A DNA stretch of 36,577 bases from Pleurotus djamor (GCA_029747585.1 JAPEVF010000458.1:1-36577); one strand, 5' to 3'; counted from the stretch's first letter, positions 21,563 to 32,440 are shown. Numbers and translations are program-made. Notes: a model not told the origin generated them from the letters alone.

Positions 21563-24511
21563 CTAAACAAAGAATTGGGTGCTACACGGGGATCGGTCAG
21601 TAAAAAAGCGTGGTAAGCGTAATGTAATCAACTCACTGAATGCGACTCGCGGCGTGTACCTCCATTTCTTCCATCTTGTAAGAATTGAGCTCTTCCTTAA
21701 TCCTCTGCGCCAGCGCAGGTGTCAATCGGCTCCATGTAGCAGGCTCACTTCGCCTGTCGTACATGGTAGCAGAGAAGGTGTCGTACACAGCAAGGTTGCT
21801 AGCGAAAGCCAACCGCTTACTCGGCAACCCCGTTGTAGCAGAGCGGTGAGCCATGGTGAGCGCTGCTGACGGCATAGTAGAAAGGGTGGGAGCGGATAAG
21901 TTGGGATGACTAAAAATGCCGTTCGACGGAGGGTGAGCATGCCCCACCGCAGTCGGAGAAGGCGCAGGGGACATATCCCTCGGTGAATCGAGATTCAAGC
22001 TTCCGATTGTCGACGAGGACTCAAATGAGAGAGGAGGAAGGGCCGGTGCTGAAGGCGCAGCCTGCGAGGATGGGCCATGAGATGAAGAATGGGAGTTGTG
22101 TCGGTGTAAACCATCGATGTGATCGGGATCAGGAGAAGGTATGCGAGCAAGAGGGCCGAGTTCAGCATGGCCAGTATGCGACGAATTGTACGAGTTGGAA
22201 CGCGGCCTAACAGGGTTGGATTGCTCGGCGAGGAAGGCGTGTTGATCGTAGTTGTTTGCATCTACACATAAATCATGTTAGCCGCATGCACTTGGGCGAT
22301 ATGAGCAAGAAACTGACACTTAAGTATACCCTTTGCAGGCACGCGAGTTCGTTCAACACTTCGACGGACGTCCACAGCCCAAGGTTCCACATCGTCTTCA
22401 CCCTCATCAGTTTTACTAACACTCATCCTTATCGTGACATCCTCGTCGTCTTCTCCCCAATCGTCATCATCATCCCACCCATCAGCGTTGTAGCCTTGAG
22501 GGGTCTGGGTATGAGTGAAGTGACCATCGTCACTGGGGTCTTCTTCGTCATCCTCCACGAGAACTTTGGTGCCGTCCTCGTTGACCCGTATGCCACCAGC
22601 TTTCGCAGGAGAGGGCGAGCCTTGCCTGGTTGCTGTATTCTTATCCCAAGACGGGACACCTACATTCACACCATTGGTCGCGCTGGCTTTCGCAGCCTCA
22701 TCGGCGGCCTGAGCTGCTGCTGCTGCTTCCGCTGCCTCTTGCTGAGCCTTGAGTTTGGCGGCAGCCTCCTGATTGCTCTTGAGTGTATGACGTCTGGCCA
22801 ATTCAGCAGCTGGACTGAGGCCTTTGAACTCATCGTTCCAGTCGTTACCCATCCTATCGAGCTCGGCGGTGACATGGGAGACACTAGCTTCAGATGCTTC
22901 GCCCTTCGATGAAGAGGCCTTTTTATCCTTCTTCTTGCCCTTCTTATCTTTACCTTCACCGTCCTTATCCTTGTCCTTATCCTTGAACAGCGACGCGATG
23001 CCGGCCAAGGAGTTGCGACGGGCAAGTCGGCCCATAGATCCCAGTTTACGAATCATAACGCTGGCGCTGCTAACAGTCGATGACAATGAGATGTTATCCG
23101 TGCTTGCGTTGCGGCGTAGGTTGAACAGAGACGCAGCACGACCTCTCTTCTTGGTCTGAACAGTAGCCGTCGATTCTGCATCATCGTCTGGAACCTTGGG
23201 ATCGGCGGACGTTGAAGCAGGTAACGCAGACGCTGTTGATCTACTAAGGCCCGACACATCAGAGGGGCGGGGTAAGCGCTCCTCAGTGTCCGACTCCTCT
23301 TCTCGAAGTGTCGACGTAGCGCTAAGTGATAACACCCGTTTTAGTCGGCCTTTAATTCCACCACTCCGCATCGCGGCTGAAGGGGACGGATCAAGATCAC
23401 TATCATCCCTGGACATCCGTTTCTCTGCGATAGTGAAGTTACCCTGTGACAGAGGCGAGGGTCGCACAGGGCGTGGGGTGGCTAGGGTATTGGTAGTAGT
23501 GGTCGAGGCAGATGCTGCAGTCGACGCAGTGGGGGCCACCGGTGAGTGATTAGCAGACCGTACGGAAGGGACATTGGAGTTGGAAGAGGACGAAGACAGT
23601 TTGCGATTGTGAGGAGGGATTCTGGAGGATGAAGCACTAGATACACTCGTGGGTGACGTTGGAGCAGGAGAGCTTCTGGAAGAGCCCGAAGGGATAGCCG
23701 GGGAGCCATTCCGACTGCGAACACTACCATTTGAAGCCGACGAATTCGGACCGCTTTGAGCACTCTGTGTACTATTAGTCCGGGGCCGCTGACTGCTGGA
23801 CGAATTCACGGATGTGGTAGAACCAGACGCGTCCGGTCGAGCGTAAGCAGGATGAGACGGTCCACCTGAGCGCCAGTCATTGTTATCATTGGAGTGGGAA
23901 GGCTGGCGGTTGGGCCGACGGTAGGGGTGAAAAGCCACTTGCTGGGGATTGTTGTTTTGCAGATCGGCCTGATTGCGCTGGGGAGGTGGTGTACCACTTG
24001 AGTAAGGGGTCAAGGATCCAGTAATCTGATTTTGGGCATAATAATCGTTTGAAGGACCTGGGTTCATACGTTGCTGAGAAGGAAACTGCTGAGGCTGCAT
24101 CATGGGAAAGCCTTGCTGGGCGTTAAACATCATTTGCTGATAAGCCCACTGGGCCAGCTGGGCATTTGCGGTAGCATCGTAGAAAGCAGGCTGGTGCGGC
24201 ACTTGGCCTTGAGCATGAACAGCAAATTGTGGCGACTGCTGCTGCTGGTTTTGGTAGAAAGAAGGATAGAATGGGGGCGCCGATATCGAAGGTGTCCAGC
24301 TACCTTGAGGCTGCTGCTGCACGGAGAAAGGAAACCCTTGCTGCTGTTGAGCTTGACCTTGAAGTTGCTGATGTCCTTGGGAGTGGGCCGGCGATGGAGC
24401 ATGATCGTTTGGAGACGCTCTTTGACGTGGAATCGAGGGATTTGAGGCGGGGACATCCATTTTGTTGTCTCTAGTTGAGTATGTCCAGTCTGGAGGAGCG
24501 AGAACAGCCAT
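21563..24511 (-). CDS. Bni4-like PP1-binding bud-neck/septum protein
   Basis: Exons (minus) 24511-22318, 22261-21637 and 21581-21563 join in frame to 945 residues. Most of the protein is disordered: Gln/Pro-rich (about 40-200), then Ser/Thr/Asn-rich, with basic patches (KGRLKRVLSLS, RAASLFNLRR) and a KDKDKDGEGKDKKGKKKDKK run. A helical Ala/Gln segment and an acidic DDDDDWGEDDED stretch precede VPAKGILK. The C-terminus has KRLAF (880-884), a variant RVxF-type PP1-docking motif, then YDRRSEPATWSRLTPALAQ, KEELNSYKMEEMEVH and the terminal HTQFFV. This C-terminal block is the hallmark of fungal Bni4, which targets protein phosphatase 1 and chitin synthase to the septin ring. The last six residues come from a 19-nt exon. 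An alternative ATG at 24460 (ACAAAATGG context) lies just after a CTAG and would fit an intron in the 5' UTR. Confidence 0.82.
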
Positions 24512-24929
24512 GGACGGGCGCAACGACGGCCAGCTTCAAAATCACCATATGGGACGCGGTTACAGCGCTGAAACAGAGTCCGGAGAAATACGTGGACTCA
24601 CGAGTTTTGTGGAAGAGGACGCAGGCGACCAGCAGCCCAGGATCTTTGCGATTCTTGACTGCGCCGAGCGGTCGACTGTGGCCAACGACGACGACAACGA
24701 CGACGAGGATAAGAAAGAAAGCGGTCGCCGGCGTTCGCAACAGTGGAATTGAAATGGGTTAAAGGCCACTTTCAGGCCCAATTCCAGCTCATTCCCCATT
24801 TTTGCCTCCGGAAATACCCAAATCGAGCGACGCAACCGCGTAAATTCCCATCCTCCGCAGCCAGGCCCATCTTTTCCTCCAAATCATCTTTTTCGGGTGG
24901 TTCTCCTCCTCCCCCCAAAAAACAGCAAA
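24512..24929. promoter_or_regulatory. Upstream region of the Bni4-like gene
   Basis: Short ORFs on both strands overlap here without domains. The segment should contain the Bni4-like promoter. GAC/GAT trinucleotide-rich sequence occurs near 24680-24710. Confidence 0.4.
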
Positions 24930-24956
24930 AGCACATCACCATCATTTTGATGTGCT
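24930..24956. repeat. Perfect 9-bp inverted repeat abutting an ATG
   Basis: AGCACATCA and TGATGTGCT flank a 9-nt loop; the second arm ends immediately before the ATG at 24957. Confidence 0.6.
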
Positions 24957-25151
24957 ATGAAATCAGTTGGGATCAAACTACGAGTCTTACAAGCAGTGAA
25001 TTATGCTCGTCCTGCCAGCCGCCTCCTCGGCACCGCTGGCTACAATCGACTAATCCCCGATAACACTACGCTAGGCCCGTTTCAGCCTGGAGACCTTCAA
25101 GTGTATGTCTGGCAACCGAATCATGGTTTGTTGCTTCAGGACCTCACTTGA
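24957..25151 (+). CDS. Hypothetical 64-residue ORF
   Basis: Single-exon reading of 64 residues starting MKSVGIKLRVLQAVNYARP, with a basic amphipathic beginning and LLGTAGYNRLIP in the middle. A GTTTGT after NH could be a donor, in which case the gene would continue downstream. No family recognised. It may be a small mitochondrial or unknown protein, or chance. Confidence 0.3.
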   Translation: MKSVGIKLRVLQAVNYARPASRLLGTAGYNRLIPDNTTLGPFQPGDLQVYVWQPNHGLLLQDLT

Positions 25152-25550
25152 TAACTTCCACCCCATATGTTCAACATCGAGAAGCATATCGTGATTCGTG
25201 GCGTATTTAAGCGTTGAGAACGTTCACTATAAATTTAACACTGATTGAAGACATTACGGTTATCGAACCCCGTAGAAAGTAGCTCCAAAGAGCTATGCCC
25301 GAGGACACGAAAGTATACAACGTACTCAGGCTTGCACGGTAGGCTTCCAGTGAGAGCGTTGCGATCGACTCCTATCATACTCCAGGGGCAATGTCAAAGC
25401 AGCCCTTGAAGTTGAGCAGCGTTCACGATGTGCGTTTGTTGCGAGGGGGAACGTGGAAGAACTTTGAGTACTTCACGTATACCTATCGGCGGAAAAGGGC
25501 GGTTGTGCACCCACAATGACGCGAAGACCTAGGTTTGTGCTTGGATCTAC
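25152..25550. other. Intergenic region, nothing recognised
   Basis: About 400 bp with no ORF of note, between the small plus ORF and the 3' end of the minus F-box gene. Confidence 0.4.
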
Positions 25551-27050
25551 TCACGGGGGAAGGGATCGCATCTCTCTCGCGGGGCCTTCGGAGGAGTCCT
25601 CGCCATCAGTTTCCTTGTAGATTGCCCATCTACCGAATAACACCTCGAGTTTAGGATTAGAGGGCCTGCCGTCCTGAAGGGGCTGACACAGAGAGCGCAA
25701 TAAGGCTTCCTCGCAGTCGCTCATTGACAGCTTCCTTAAGTTCGGTAGAGAAGGAAGTAAGTTAGACCAAGCTAACGCCGTGCTGGCCAAGTGTATAGAG
25801 GATATCTCTAGTTCGGTGACGCTCGATAAGATTCGGTGCTCGAAAAGGTGGATGTAGGTTTCCAACGATGAGAGAACAAGAGGTGCAACGACCGTTAGAG
25901 AGGCACGCGTAGCGTTAGGTTGGTAGAGGTACATAGAAATATTCTTCTTTTTATCGGATGAATCAACGACGACCTTGTCAACGACGATAGGACGAGGACC
26001 AGAAAGAAATTGAGAAACGAGGGCTTCGAGACTTCCAAGGTCGATAGAGTCATCAGAGTGAGAGAAGGGGTATGCCGCAGTGACCCTCGCAGAGCTAGGA
26101 AACTCGAGATACTCGAACAGCTTGGATTCCCTGATATGCTTGGAGGTGACATGCAGCTCCGAAAGTTTGTGGAGATAAATCGGGAGGTTTCCGGTGACTG
26201 GAGGGATTGAATCGCTTGAGAATAACCCGAGAATTTGGATCTCTTCGACGTTTGGAGTCTGTCGAAGGACTTGTACAGTCCAGGGCAGCGAAACACCCTC
26301 ACCAGGGAGCGAGCGAGTTATAACGAGGCGGCGCAAAGATGGGAGGGATGGGATGTCGGGTGGGATGAAAACGTTCTCCAATGTTAGACTCTGGAGCGAT
26401 GATGCTGCGGCCTTCATCCAAGGAACGGTGCTGGGTAGTTCGGGACCAAAATGTGTATACTTCGAGGCTCTCAAGACTAGATGGTGCAGACGTGGAATAC
26501 CATCTGTGGCGACAAGCAAGAGGAGGTCATGAGCAACTTCGGCTTTATTTTCCACGAGCATGATCGAGAAATCTTCTACGCGTGCACTAACAGACGCGAT
26601 CTTTCTGGCGGAGGCCCACAAACTTTCACTGGATTTGGGTATCCAGTGCAACGGGCACGTCAGCCAAAGGGGAGCCTCTTTAGACAACTCGATGCTCATG
26701 TCGACAAAGGAAGGAGATCATAGCCCAGAACCTAGGAGTGGCGAGGGCAAGGAGACGCCACCGACGACAAATCGCAAGAAGCTTAGTCCAAGCCGCGCTG
26801 TTGGCTCTGTGGTCGAGGGAAATCGCATTATATTTCGCAGTTGTAAGAATGTGCGCAAGAATATCGTCAGGAAGCTTGCATATTGCACTATGAGCGTTTC
26901 TTAGCGTCTTCAAGGTTCGAATCGCGTGTTCACGACGCTTGATATCTTCATCAATCGTCTCTTGTGCCACAAAGTCAGTGCGAAGGGGCTATATTTGATA
27001 GAACGCGTGAAAGGTGAGCTATTGTGAAAAGACAGAACGCAGCCCACCAT
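25551..27050 (-). CDS. F-box/LRR-like protein, with apparent frameshift
   Basis: Minus-strand gene. The first long frame (26988 to about 26710) carries AIRTLKTLRNAHSAICKLPDDILAHILTTA, an F-box (here given by its core KLPDDILAHIL), and RRWRLLALATPRFWAMI, the usual end of basidiomycete F-box regions. The second frame (about 26710 to 25551) reads MSIELSKEAPLWLTCPLHW and continues with leucine-rich-repeat-like segments (LHHLVLRASKY, LQSLTLENVF, LRRLVI, LRKLSMSD). The two frames meet near 26705-26715 with a +1 offset, and no intron of normal size fits. A tentative first exon, 27050-27039 (MVGC), joins by a 50-nt intron at 26989-27038; its donor GTTCTG is weak. Expected role: substrate adaptor of an SCF ubiquitin ligase, target unknown. 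The stop at 25551 overlaps a good GTGAGT donor, so a further exon is possible. Confidence 0.65.
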
Positions 27051-27424
27051 ATTGAACTGCTAAGGGAGCAAAAGATTGAAGTTGGGTGAACAAGGTGTAT
27101 ACTCTATGTAATTGTAGTGTAGTACCAATGCGACCTGACTGTGAGAATTTTACTTCTCACGCTCTCAAAAAACCAAGCTCATGTTGATCTCATTCTTCTA
27201 CTTACAAGTACTGGACCACGACCAGGAGCATAGTACTTATCATGCTCTCTGATTTAGCCCTTAAAGGGATTCCTACCGCTATTAGGTTTTCAAATACCTG
27301 TCAAAATACCTGAAACGTGGTTTATGAAGTCAGGGTCTATGAGGGGAGGATGATAGTCGATCCTCTGAGAATAGATGGTATTTTTATGTTGCTTTTCATT
27401 GACTACCCTTGTTGAATTTGTGAT
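27051..27424. other. Intergenic region, nothing recognised
   Basis: A/T-richer stretch of about 370 bp that would hold the promoter of the F-box gene (minus). Confidence 0.4.
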
Positions 27425-28377
27425 ATGTGTATAGGCGACAACCTCGCGAACTTCGGTCGGCATCAAGTCGGCATGACATCGGACGATTTATCCGTTTCAC
27501 TCAGAGGCCTCTGCTCCTCGCCTGTTTCATCTATGGATGTCATCTCAGGCTTACTCAACGTCAACAACCCATCGGTGATGTTAGACATCATGTTTCCGGA
27601 CCCTTGCTCGCCACGATCTCCGCAAACGATACCTTCGCATGCGAGGCATCTGCTTCTATACACGCGTTACCATGGATCAGAACAGCTTCAGAGACTCGCG
27701 GATGAATATCTACCGTGTTACCATACCTCTGCCACTGAAGCACTGACCAGCTTTTGGCAATGGCGCGGCTTTGGTAACCAGCGTGTCATAATTATCAACA
27801 CCGAACACCTTCGCGCCAGCGAGCGTGCCAATAATCAACGTAATAGCCTGCAACTGTCCGCGAGATTCGGATATACAGTCTTCGTAGACACTGAAGGCTT
27901 GCACGTAGAGGTCGTAGGTGAGGTGCTCGAAGTGGCATGTTGGAAAGGTACTTCCTGGATTGATTTTGAGCGTGGGTAGGTCGGAAGTCAACTCTAAACG
28001 GTTAAAAAGGTTGCAAGTCTATACACACCAACACCTCGCACTGACAGGGTTTCCCCTCCCGAAGGTATGCTGTAGCCAGCCGAAAAAAGGGGTCTCCCCC
28101 TAGTCTCGCTGGTGTGTATTGGTCTATCTACGGTACATTTCGAGTTTCTACAGGTACGAGCCCAGTTAAAGTCCACGCCGTCTTGTGCACGAAATGGAGG
28201 CAAAAGACAAGAGACCTACTCCACCCTTCACAAGTCCGCAAGAAGATTCCGACTGGTGCGATTGATTTGACAGCGACGATCCTGTCACAAGGACGCTTCT
28301 ATTTCATGCCTTGCAGCGTTCATAAAGCCAGATTTGGCAACTCGACACACGAGTATTCGTTCTCTGTGGCCGCTTGA
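27425..28377 (+). CDS. Hypothetical protein, two-exon model
   Basis: Frame-consistent model 27425-27947 and 28154-28377 for 248 residues. Exon 1 is an open frame of 174 codons ending VACWK before a GTACTT donor; exon 2 starts after TCTACAG and reads TSPVKVHAVLCTKWRQKTRD to HEYSFSVAA. Without splicing, the first frame runs to a stop at 27979. The intron (206 nt) would be much longer than others here and contains a 10-bp inverted repeat pair. No domain is recognised. Short minus-strand ORFs overlap exon 1, so the strand is not certain. Confidence 0.3.
28021..28119. repeat. 10-bp inverted repeat pair, about 100 bp apart
   Basis: ATACACACCA at 28021-28030 and TGGTGTGTAT at 28110-28119 are perfect reverse complements. 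They bound about 79 bp inside the putative intron of the preceding model and could be ends of a tiny MITE-like insertion, although no target duplication was confirmed. Confidence 0.4.
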
Positions 28378-28479
28378 GCAAAACGGCCGTCAACGACGCA
28401 ACCGAGAGCGGGGAAAGAGCAAGTGGTGTTGGTGTGGTCGAAACAGGACAAAGGGGTGGGACGTGAACAAGGGCGGCTA

Positions 28480-30870
28480 GTCGTGTAGATCATATTTGGT
28501 GTGACTGGAGTAGCGACAGTCGTTGAGACATTCGGCGGGTAGGAAGGATGGGGAGGATGGGCCATGGTGAGGAATCGGCGTCGAAGAGCAACCCGCAACA
28601 CAACACACCCGGTGGTGGTTGGTGGCGCGGTCGAGAAGGGAGGAGGCTGCAGCGCGTTGATGCAAGGGATGACCGAAACACGTCTAAACGTGATCGGCTC
28701 CGCGGCATACCCCTAGAACAGACTAACGACGAAAATAGCATGAGAACGAAGAATAGAAAGAAGATGAAAGAAGATGAAACTTACAAAGTGAGAGATTTGG
28801 TAGCACGGACAAGACCTGGTTGGTCCCCGAGGCAAGAGAAGGGTCTACAACTCCTAGGAAAACTTGAGAGGAATGTGGCGAGAATGGACATGGACGAGGG
28901 CGGCTAGTCATGAAGAACGTCGTCAAGCACATCTTGAGACGATGGGCGCTTGAACGGATCGGCGACTGTGAGGGAGGATGGTAAAGAAGGGGAGACGGGA
29001 GGCTGATAGAGCGGCGGCGTCGAGGGGTGAATTAGTGACCCGTGAAGCAACAAACTCGGTGGTGGTTGGTGGCGCGGTCGAAAAGGGCGAGGATGCAGCG
29101 AGCTGATGCAGGGAATGCACCGAAACATGTCTAAACGAAAGTCGGCTCCACGGCATACCCCCAGAATTGGACTAGAAAAGTAAATAGATGAGAAAGGAGA
29201 ATAGAAAGAAGAAGAATCAAGATGAAACTTACAAAGTGAATAGTATGTCAGTGTAGACAAGACGAGACCCGGTTGATCCCCGCGAAGGCGAGAGTAGGTT
29301 GAGGAACACAGTTGGTGGCGCGGTCGAGAAGCGACGCAAAGGGAAACGGTATTCAACTATGAGAGAAACTTAAGGAAAGAAAATAAAAGCAAAGACAGGA
29401 GCGGAACTTACAGAAGAATTGAACGAAGACTACCCAGTAGATCTCCGATGATGAGGGTGGAAGTGGTTGTGCAGTCGAGAGGGCGCGAGAAAATACTGCA
29501 GTAAAGGAAAGAACATGAGAAATGATAAGCGGAGAGAAGACATGGACAGAACTTACGAAGAATCAAAGGGTGGATGGAAGAACGGCACAAGGCACCAGAC
29601 TATGTAGAGACATAGTCGGTGCCGCCGTGTGCTAATTGACTATTAGCGCGAGACAAGGCTACCAAAAATAGAAAGGGACATGAGAAGAGGTGATAGAAAA
29701 GAAAACACGAGAACAAACTTACGAAGAAGTTGGATGGGTTCCGCAAAGACAACATGGGGTGTCTTCAGCGAGGTGGTTGGTGGCGCGGTCGAGTAGGGGT
29801 ATGAAGGAGGGCGGCTAGTTGTGTAGGACGGTATCGTAGGCTCAAGAGGCCTAATTTGGTGCCGATGCGTGTCCTACAGCCACACGAGAATACTAGAAAA
29901 ACAGAAAGGTGCATGAGAACAAAGACTCGAAGTGAGATAAAGAAGCAAGCTTACCAAGAGGAGCGGGTCGGTGTTGCGGGACTTCCTGGCAGTACCCAAG
30001 GGAGGTAGATGGTGCAGGCAACGGGAGACAGAGTTTGCTGTCTTGAATCCGATGGAATTGCTGGGCAAATGTGCTGGCGACACTACATGTATGAAAATTG
30101 AATTCACAGGAAAAGATACGACAAAGAAACTTACGTGCGGAATGTACCAGTCTCGCAAAATCCTCTTCCAGCGCATCAACAGCCACTGACGGCGACGCTT
30201 TATGGGGAGATGGAGGTGCAAAGGTGTTGGCGAGTACGCTGCTATGTACGAGAGTGATACTATAGAGTAAAGGAAAGAATCATGAGAACAAAAGCTAAAA
30301 TGAAGAAAGATGGGATAACTTGCCTAGCAGTGGCGGATTTTCATCACGAAGACAAGACAAAGATGTCGGTGTCGGTGTCGGTGGTTCGTTGGTGGCGTTG
30401 AATCGCAAGGTTGCGTTCACAGCCGGAAAACATCAAGCAAAGGGAGACTAGAAAAGGATGGTGTCAGGAACGAAGAGAAGGCACCACGAAAAAAGAACAT
30501 ACCGTGGATGTAAACATGATGGCAGCGCGGTCGAGAAGAGAGTTTCACGCCCGTTTGATCGAGGTCAAACCGAGAAGCGGGGAGTAGAGGAGTGACCCTG
30601 GAGGTGGTTGGTGGCGCGGTCGAGGAGGAGGCGTGATCCGCGACATCTACCACAGAAAGAAACGCGTCAGACAAACAATCAAGAACCAAGCGGCGCTCGA
30701 GACACTTACCAAAGGCTTTCTGGTGATCACGGAGGTGTCTTGACGGTCCAAGAAGGGTCTTGAAGGGGTCTCTGGCTGGATAAGCCAGGCATCGATCCGA
30801 GAGCGGTCTACAAACAAGATAGGGAGTAAGTAATGAGACAATGAGACAGAGAGATGAGAAACTTACGCAT
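28480..30870 (-). repeat. Tandem array of exon-intron modules
   Basis: On the minus strand eleven intron-like segments follow one another: 30866-30808, 30709-30647, 30502-30448, 30323-30260 (GC donor), 30134-30083, 29954-29893, 29722-29659, 29556-29496, 29411-29357, 29232-29172 and 28784-28713. All are 52-72 nt, mostly GTAAGT...CTAG, with similar pyrimidine-rich interiors containing TCTCATG and TTTCTTT. Exons between them are mostly 84-170 nt. A motif reading CGACCGCGCCACCAACCACC or close variants recurs at about 28615, 29057, 29313, 29774, 30383, 30523 and 30605 (plus coordinates). GGCGGCTAGT recurs at about 28471, 28899 and 29810. The blocks 28480-28830 and 28890-29280 are clear tandem duplicates. 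No single frame stays open through all modules. Confidence 0.7.
29851..30259 (-). CDS. Partial spliced frame inside the module array
   Basis: Exons (minus) 30259-30135, 30082-29955 and the start of 29892 onwards stay open when spliced: ITLVHSSVLANTFAPP, then DALEEDFARLVHS, SPAHLPSNSIGFKTANS and GTARKSRNTDPLLL, ending at a TAG at 29851. No start codon could be assigned; the preceding exon has a stop in the matching frame. This shows that parts of the array look coding, but the full gene is unclear. Confidence 0.25.
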
Positions 30871-31092
30871 AAGACCGATCAGCCTCGACAGCCTCGGCCA
30901 CAAGCCTTGGCAACAGAGAGGGAGGATCCTGGATGGGACGATGACAAGGATGAGGAAGAAAGGGTCAACGACGGCAAAGGACCGAGTACGACGATGAGGA
31001 AGAGAGAGGTGAAGCGGCAAGGTCGGTGAAGGGATGGGCATAGATGACGACGGCATAACGGAGGGACATGGTGGGGGCAAGTTGCGAGACAT
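30545..31092 (-). CDS. Hypothetical 141-residue protein at array start
   Basis: Exons (minus) 31092-30867, 30807-30710 and 30646-30545 splice in frame to 141 residues beginning MSRNLPPPCPSVMP. A hydrophobic stretch (VVDPFFLILVIVPSRILPL) at about 42-60 could be a membrane segment. The last exon includes PPPRPRHQPPPG from the recurrent array motif and then stops. A TATATATA run lies about 15-25 bp upstream of the ATG, so the real start may be a later ATG. Eight or more further introns downstream would then lie in a 3' UTR, which is unusual and argues for a pseudogene or a spliced non-coding transcript. Confidence 0.3.
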
Positions 31093-31114
31093 TTTTCGAG
31101 AGCAAGGTATATAT

Positions 31115-31609
31115 ATTTTTCGGTTGCTTGCTGCTATTTTGACGACAATATCTAGTTTTTTATTCAGTGAATATATCAAGATGCACAATATTCAGTGACT
31201 CATACCTGCGCACCCCAAATCATGCTTCACCAGATCGTTCCTGGAGGTAAGAAAGAAGCAGCTCAACAAACGTAAGGAAGCATGGTGACGCTAACGTTAC
31301 CTGTCTATCAAGCGCTGCCTCATTTGATTTGGGGCTGGGCAACAAGTTCGCAAGGTCGTAGTCGTCATAACCCAAGTAGTAGGAAATCAACCAAAAGTTT
31401 AGATGACTTTCCAGAATGGGTGATCGCTGGTCCGAGGCGATAAGTCCTCAATCAATTTTCAGAGGAAAATAAACTAGCGTCGCGTATTGTGAGTGAAGAT
31501 TCAGCTGAGATATATGGGAAAAGAACTTGCGATTATATTCATTTAGTCACGATATCATGCCTTGGTGCGAGTGTGATGATGGTTGGATGATGGCGGTCGC
31601 AGACCAAGG
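31115..31609. other. Intergenic region
   Basis: A/T-rich upstream flank of the module array; no gene seen. Confidence 0.4.
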
Positions 31610-31980
31610 CGCTAGACGCCCATCATCATCTTTCCCTCTTCCCCCCAAGTCTCTCCTCCCTCATCGTACCTTTCAACTACGCATCCCATTCCTCGCGTGT
31701 CTTTTCATCACCAATCATCTCCCCAACGCTTGGAGGACGATGACACTCCCGCATTCCTTCCCTCCATTCCTTCCCTCCCCTTCCTTCCCCATCTCAAAAC
31801 TCAAGGCCCCTCGTCTCCGCGCTCCCTCCAGCCACTTTCAGAGCTAGCCGACTCTTCTTCCATGCTGACTAGCTGCGCTCCTCTGACTCTGGAGTCAACA
31901 TCACTATCGAAACGCGTCTCGTTGCCCGTGGACGCGTCACCACTTTTGGAAAAGGTGGATCCCTTCATATCCATATCTCC
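31610..31980 (+). CDS. Possible Ser/Pro/Leu-rich exon
   Basis: An open frame runs from after a CTAG at 31609 to a GTAAGT donor at 31981. It reads SSPQRLEDDDTPAFLPSIPS and later ELADSSSMLTSCAPLTLES, composition typical of disordered fungal proteins. No start exon and no in-frame downstream exon were found. It may be one exon of an unrecognised gene. Confidence 0.25.
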
Positions 31981-32181
31981 GTAAGTGAGCCTCACTCCAG
32001 CGTAACAATTCCCGCGAATCTGACGCGAAAGCTTGTAGATGAACTCTCTTGATGACGAGACATGGTTCATGCTCTCAGGTATCTTTTATCTTTATTTTGA
32101 CGTCTTCATTCGCGACTCAACGCTTCCATCCCTAGGATTTGATAGTGACCAGCCAGTCACTTACTGGCTGCGTCCCTTCGT

Positions 32182-32440
32182 GTCATCCTTCGTCTCCGTG
32201 GTGGTATGCAAATCTTCGTCAAGATGCGAAGACACCATCAACAACGTGACTTGCCAAAATCCAGGACAAGGAAGATATCCCTTTCGGCCATCTACATCAA
32301 CGGAACAGGACACCGATTCGACTCCAAATGGCACTCTCCATCGCCACGGTGGCATGCAGATCTTCGTCAAGATGAGGAAGAGAAGGCCGGTATCTCAAAG
32401 GTGGTTCCTTTGAACGGAGGCGAAGGCTAAGCTTCGGGAC
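32182..32440 (+). pseudogene. Polyubiquitin pseudogene fragment
   Basis: Two ubiquitin junctions are visible: VILRLRGG followed by MQIFVK (ATG at 32206) and LHRHGG followed by MQIFVK (ATG at 32354). Between them, DNA encoding DTINNV and then KIQDKE is recognisable in a shifted frame. The unit is 148 nt instead of 228 nt because of internal deletions, and both units leave the ubiquitin frame right after MQIFVK. This is a broken head-to-tail polyubiquitin remnant that cannot yield functional ubiquitin. Confidence 0.7.

Noticed and set aside
22256..22912. Long plus-strand ORF of 218 codons
   Set aside because: Fully antisense to the Bni4-like coding exon; composition is explained by the opposite strand.
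23482..23763. Minus-strand ORFs in alternate frames within 22429-24456
   Set aside because: Overlap the long Bni4-like frame; they are shadows of its repetitive Gln/Ser/Pro codons.
26900..26925. tRNA-like GGTTCGAATCG string
   Set aside because: It lies inside the coding frame of the F-box gene on the other strand and has no cloverleaf.
28548..28907. Plus-strand ORF of 119 codons in the module array
   Set aside because: It reads through repeated intron-like sequence of the minus strand and is an antisense shadow.
28480..30870. CRISPR array interpretation of the regularly spaced motif
   Set aside because: Repeats are diverged, spacing is irregular, the genome is eukaryotic, and splice-site pattern explains the periodicity better.
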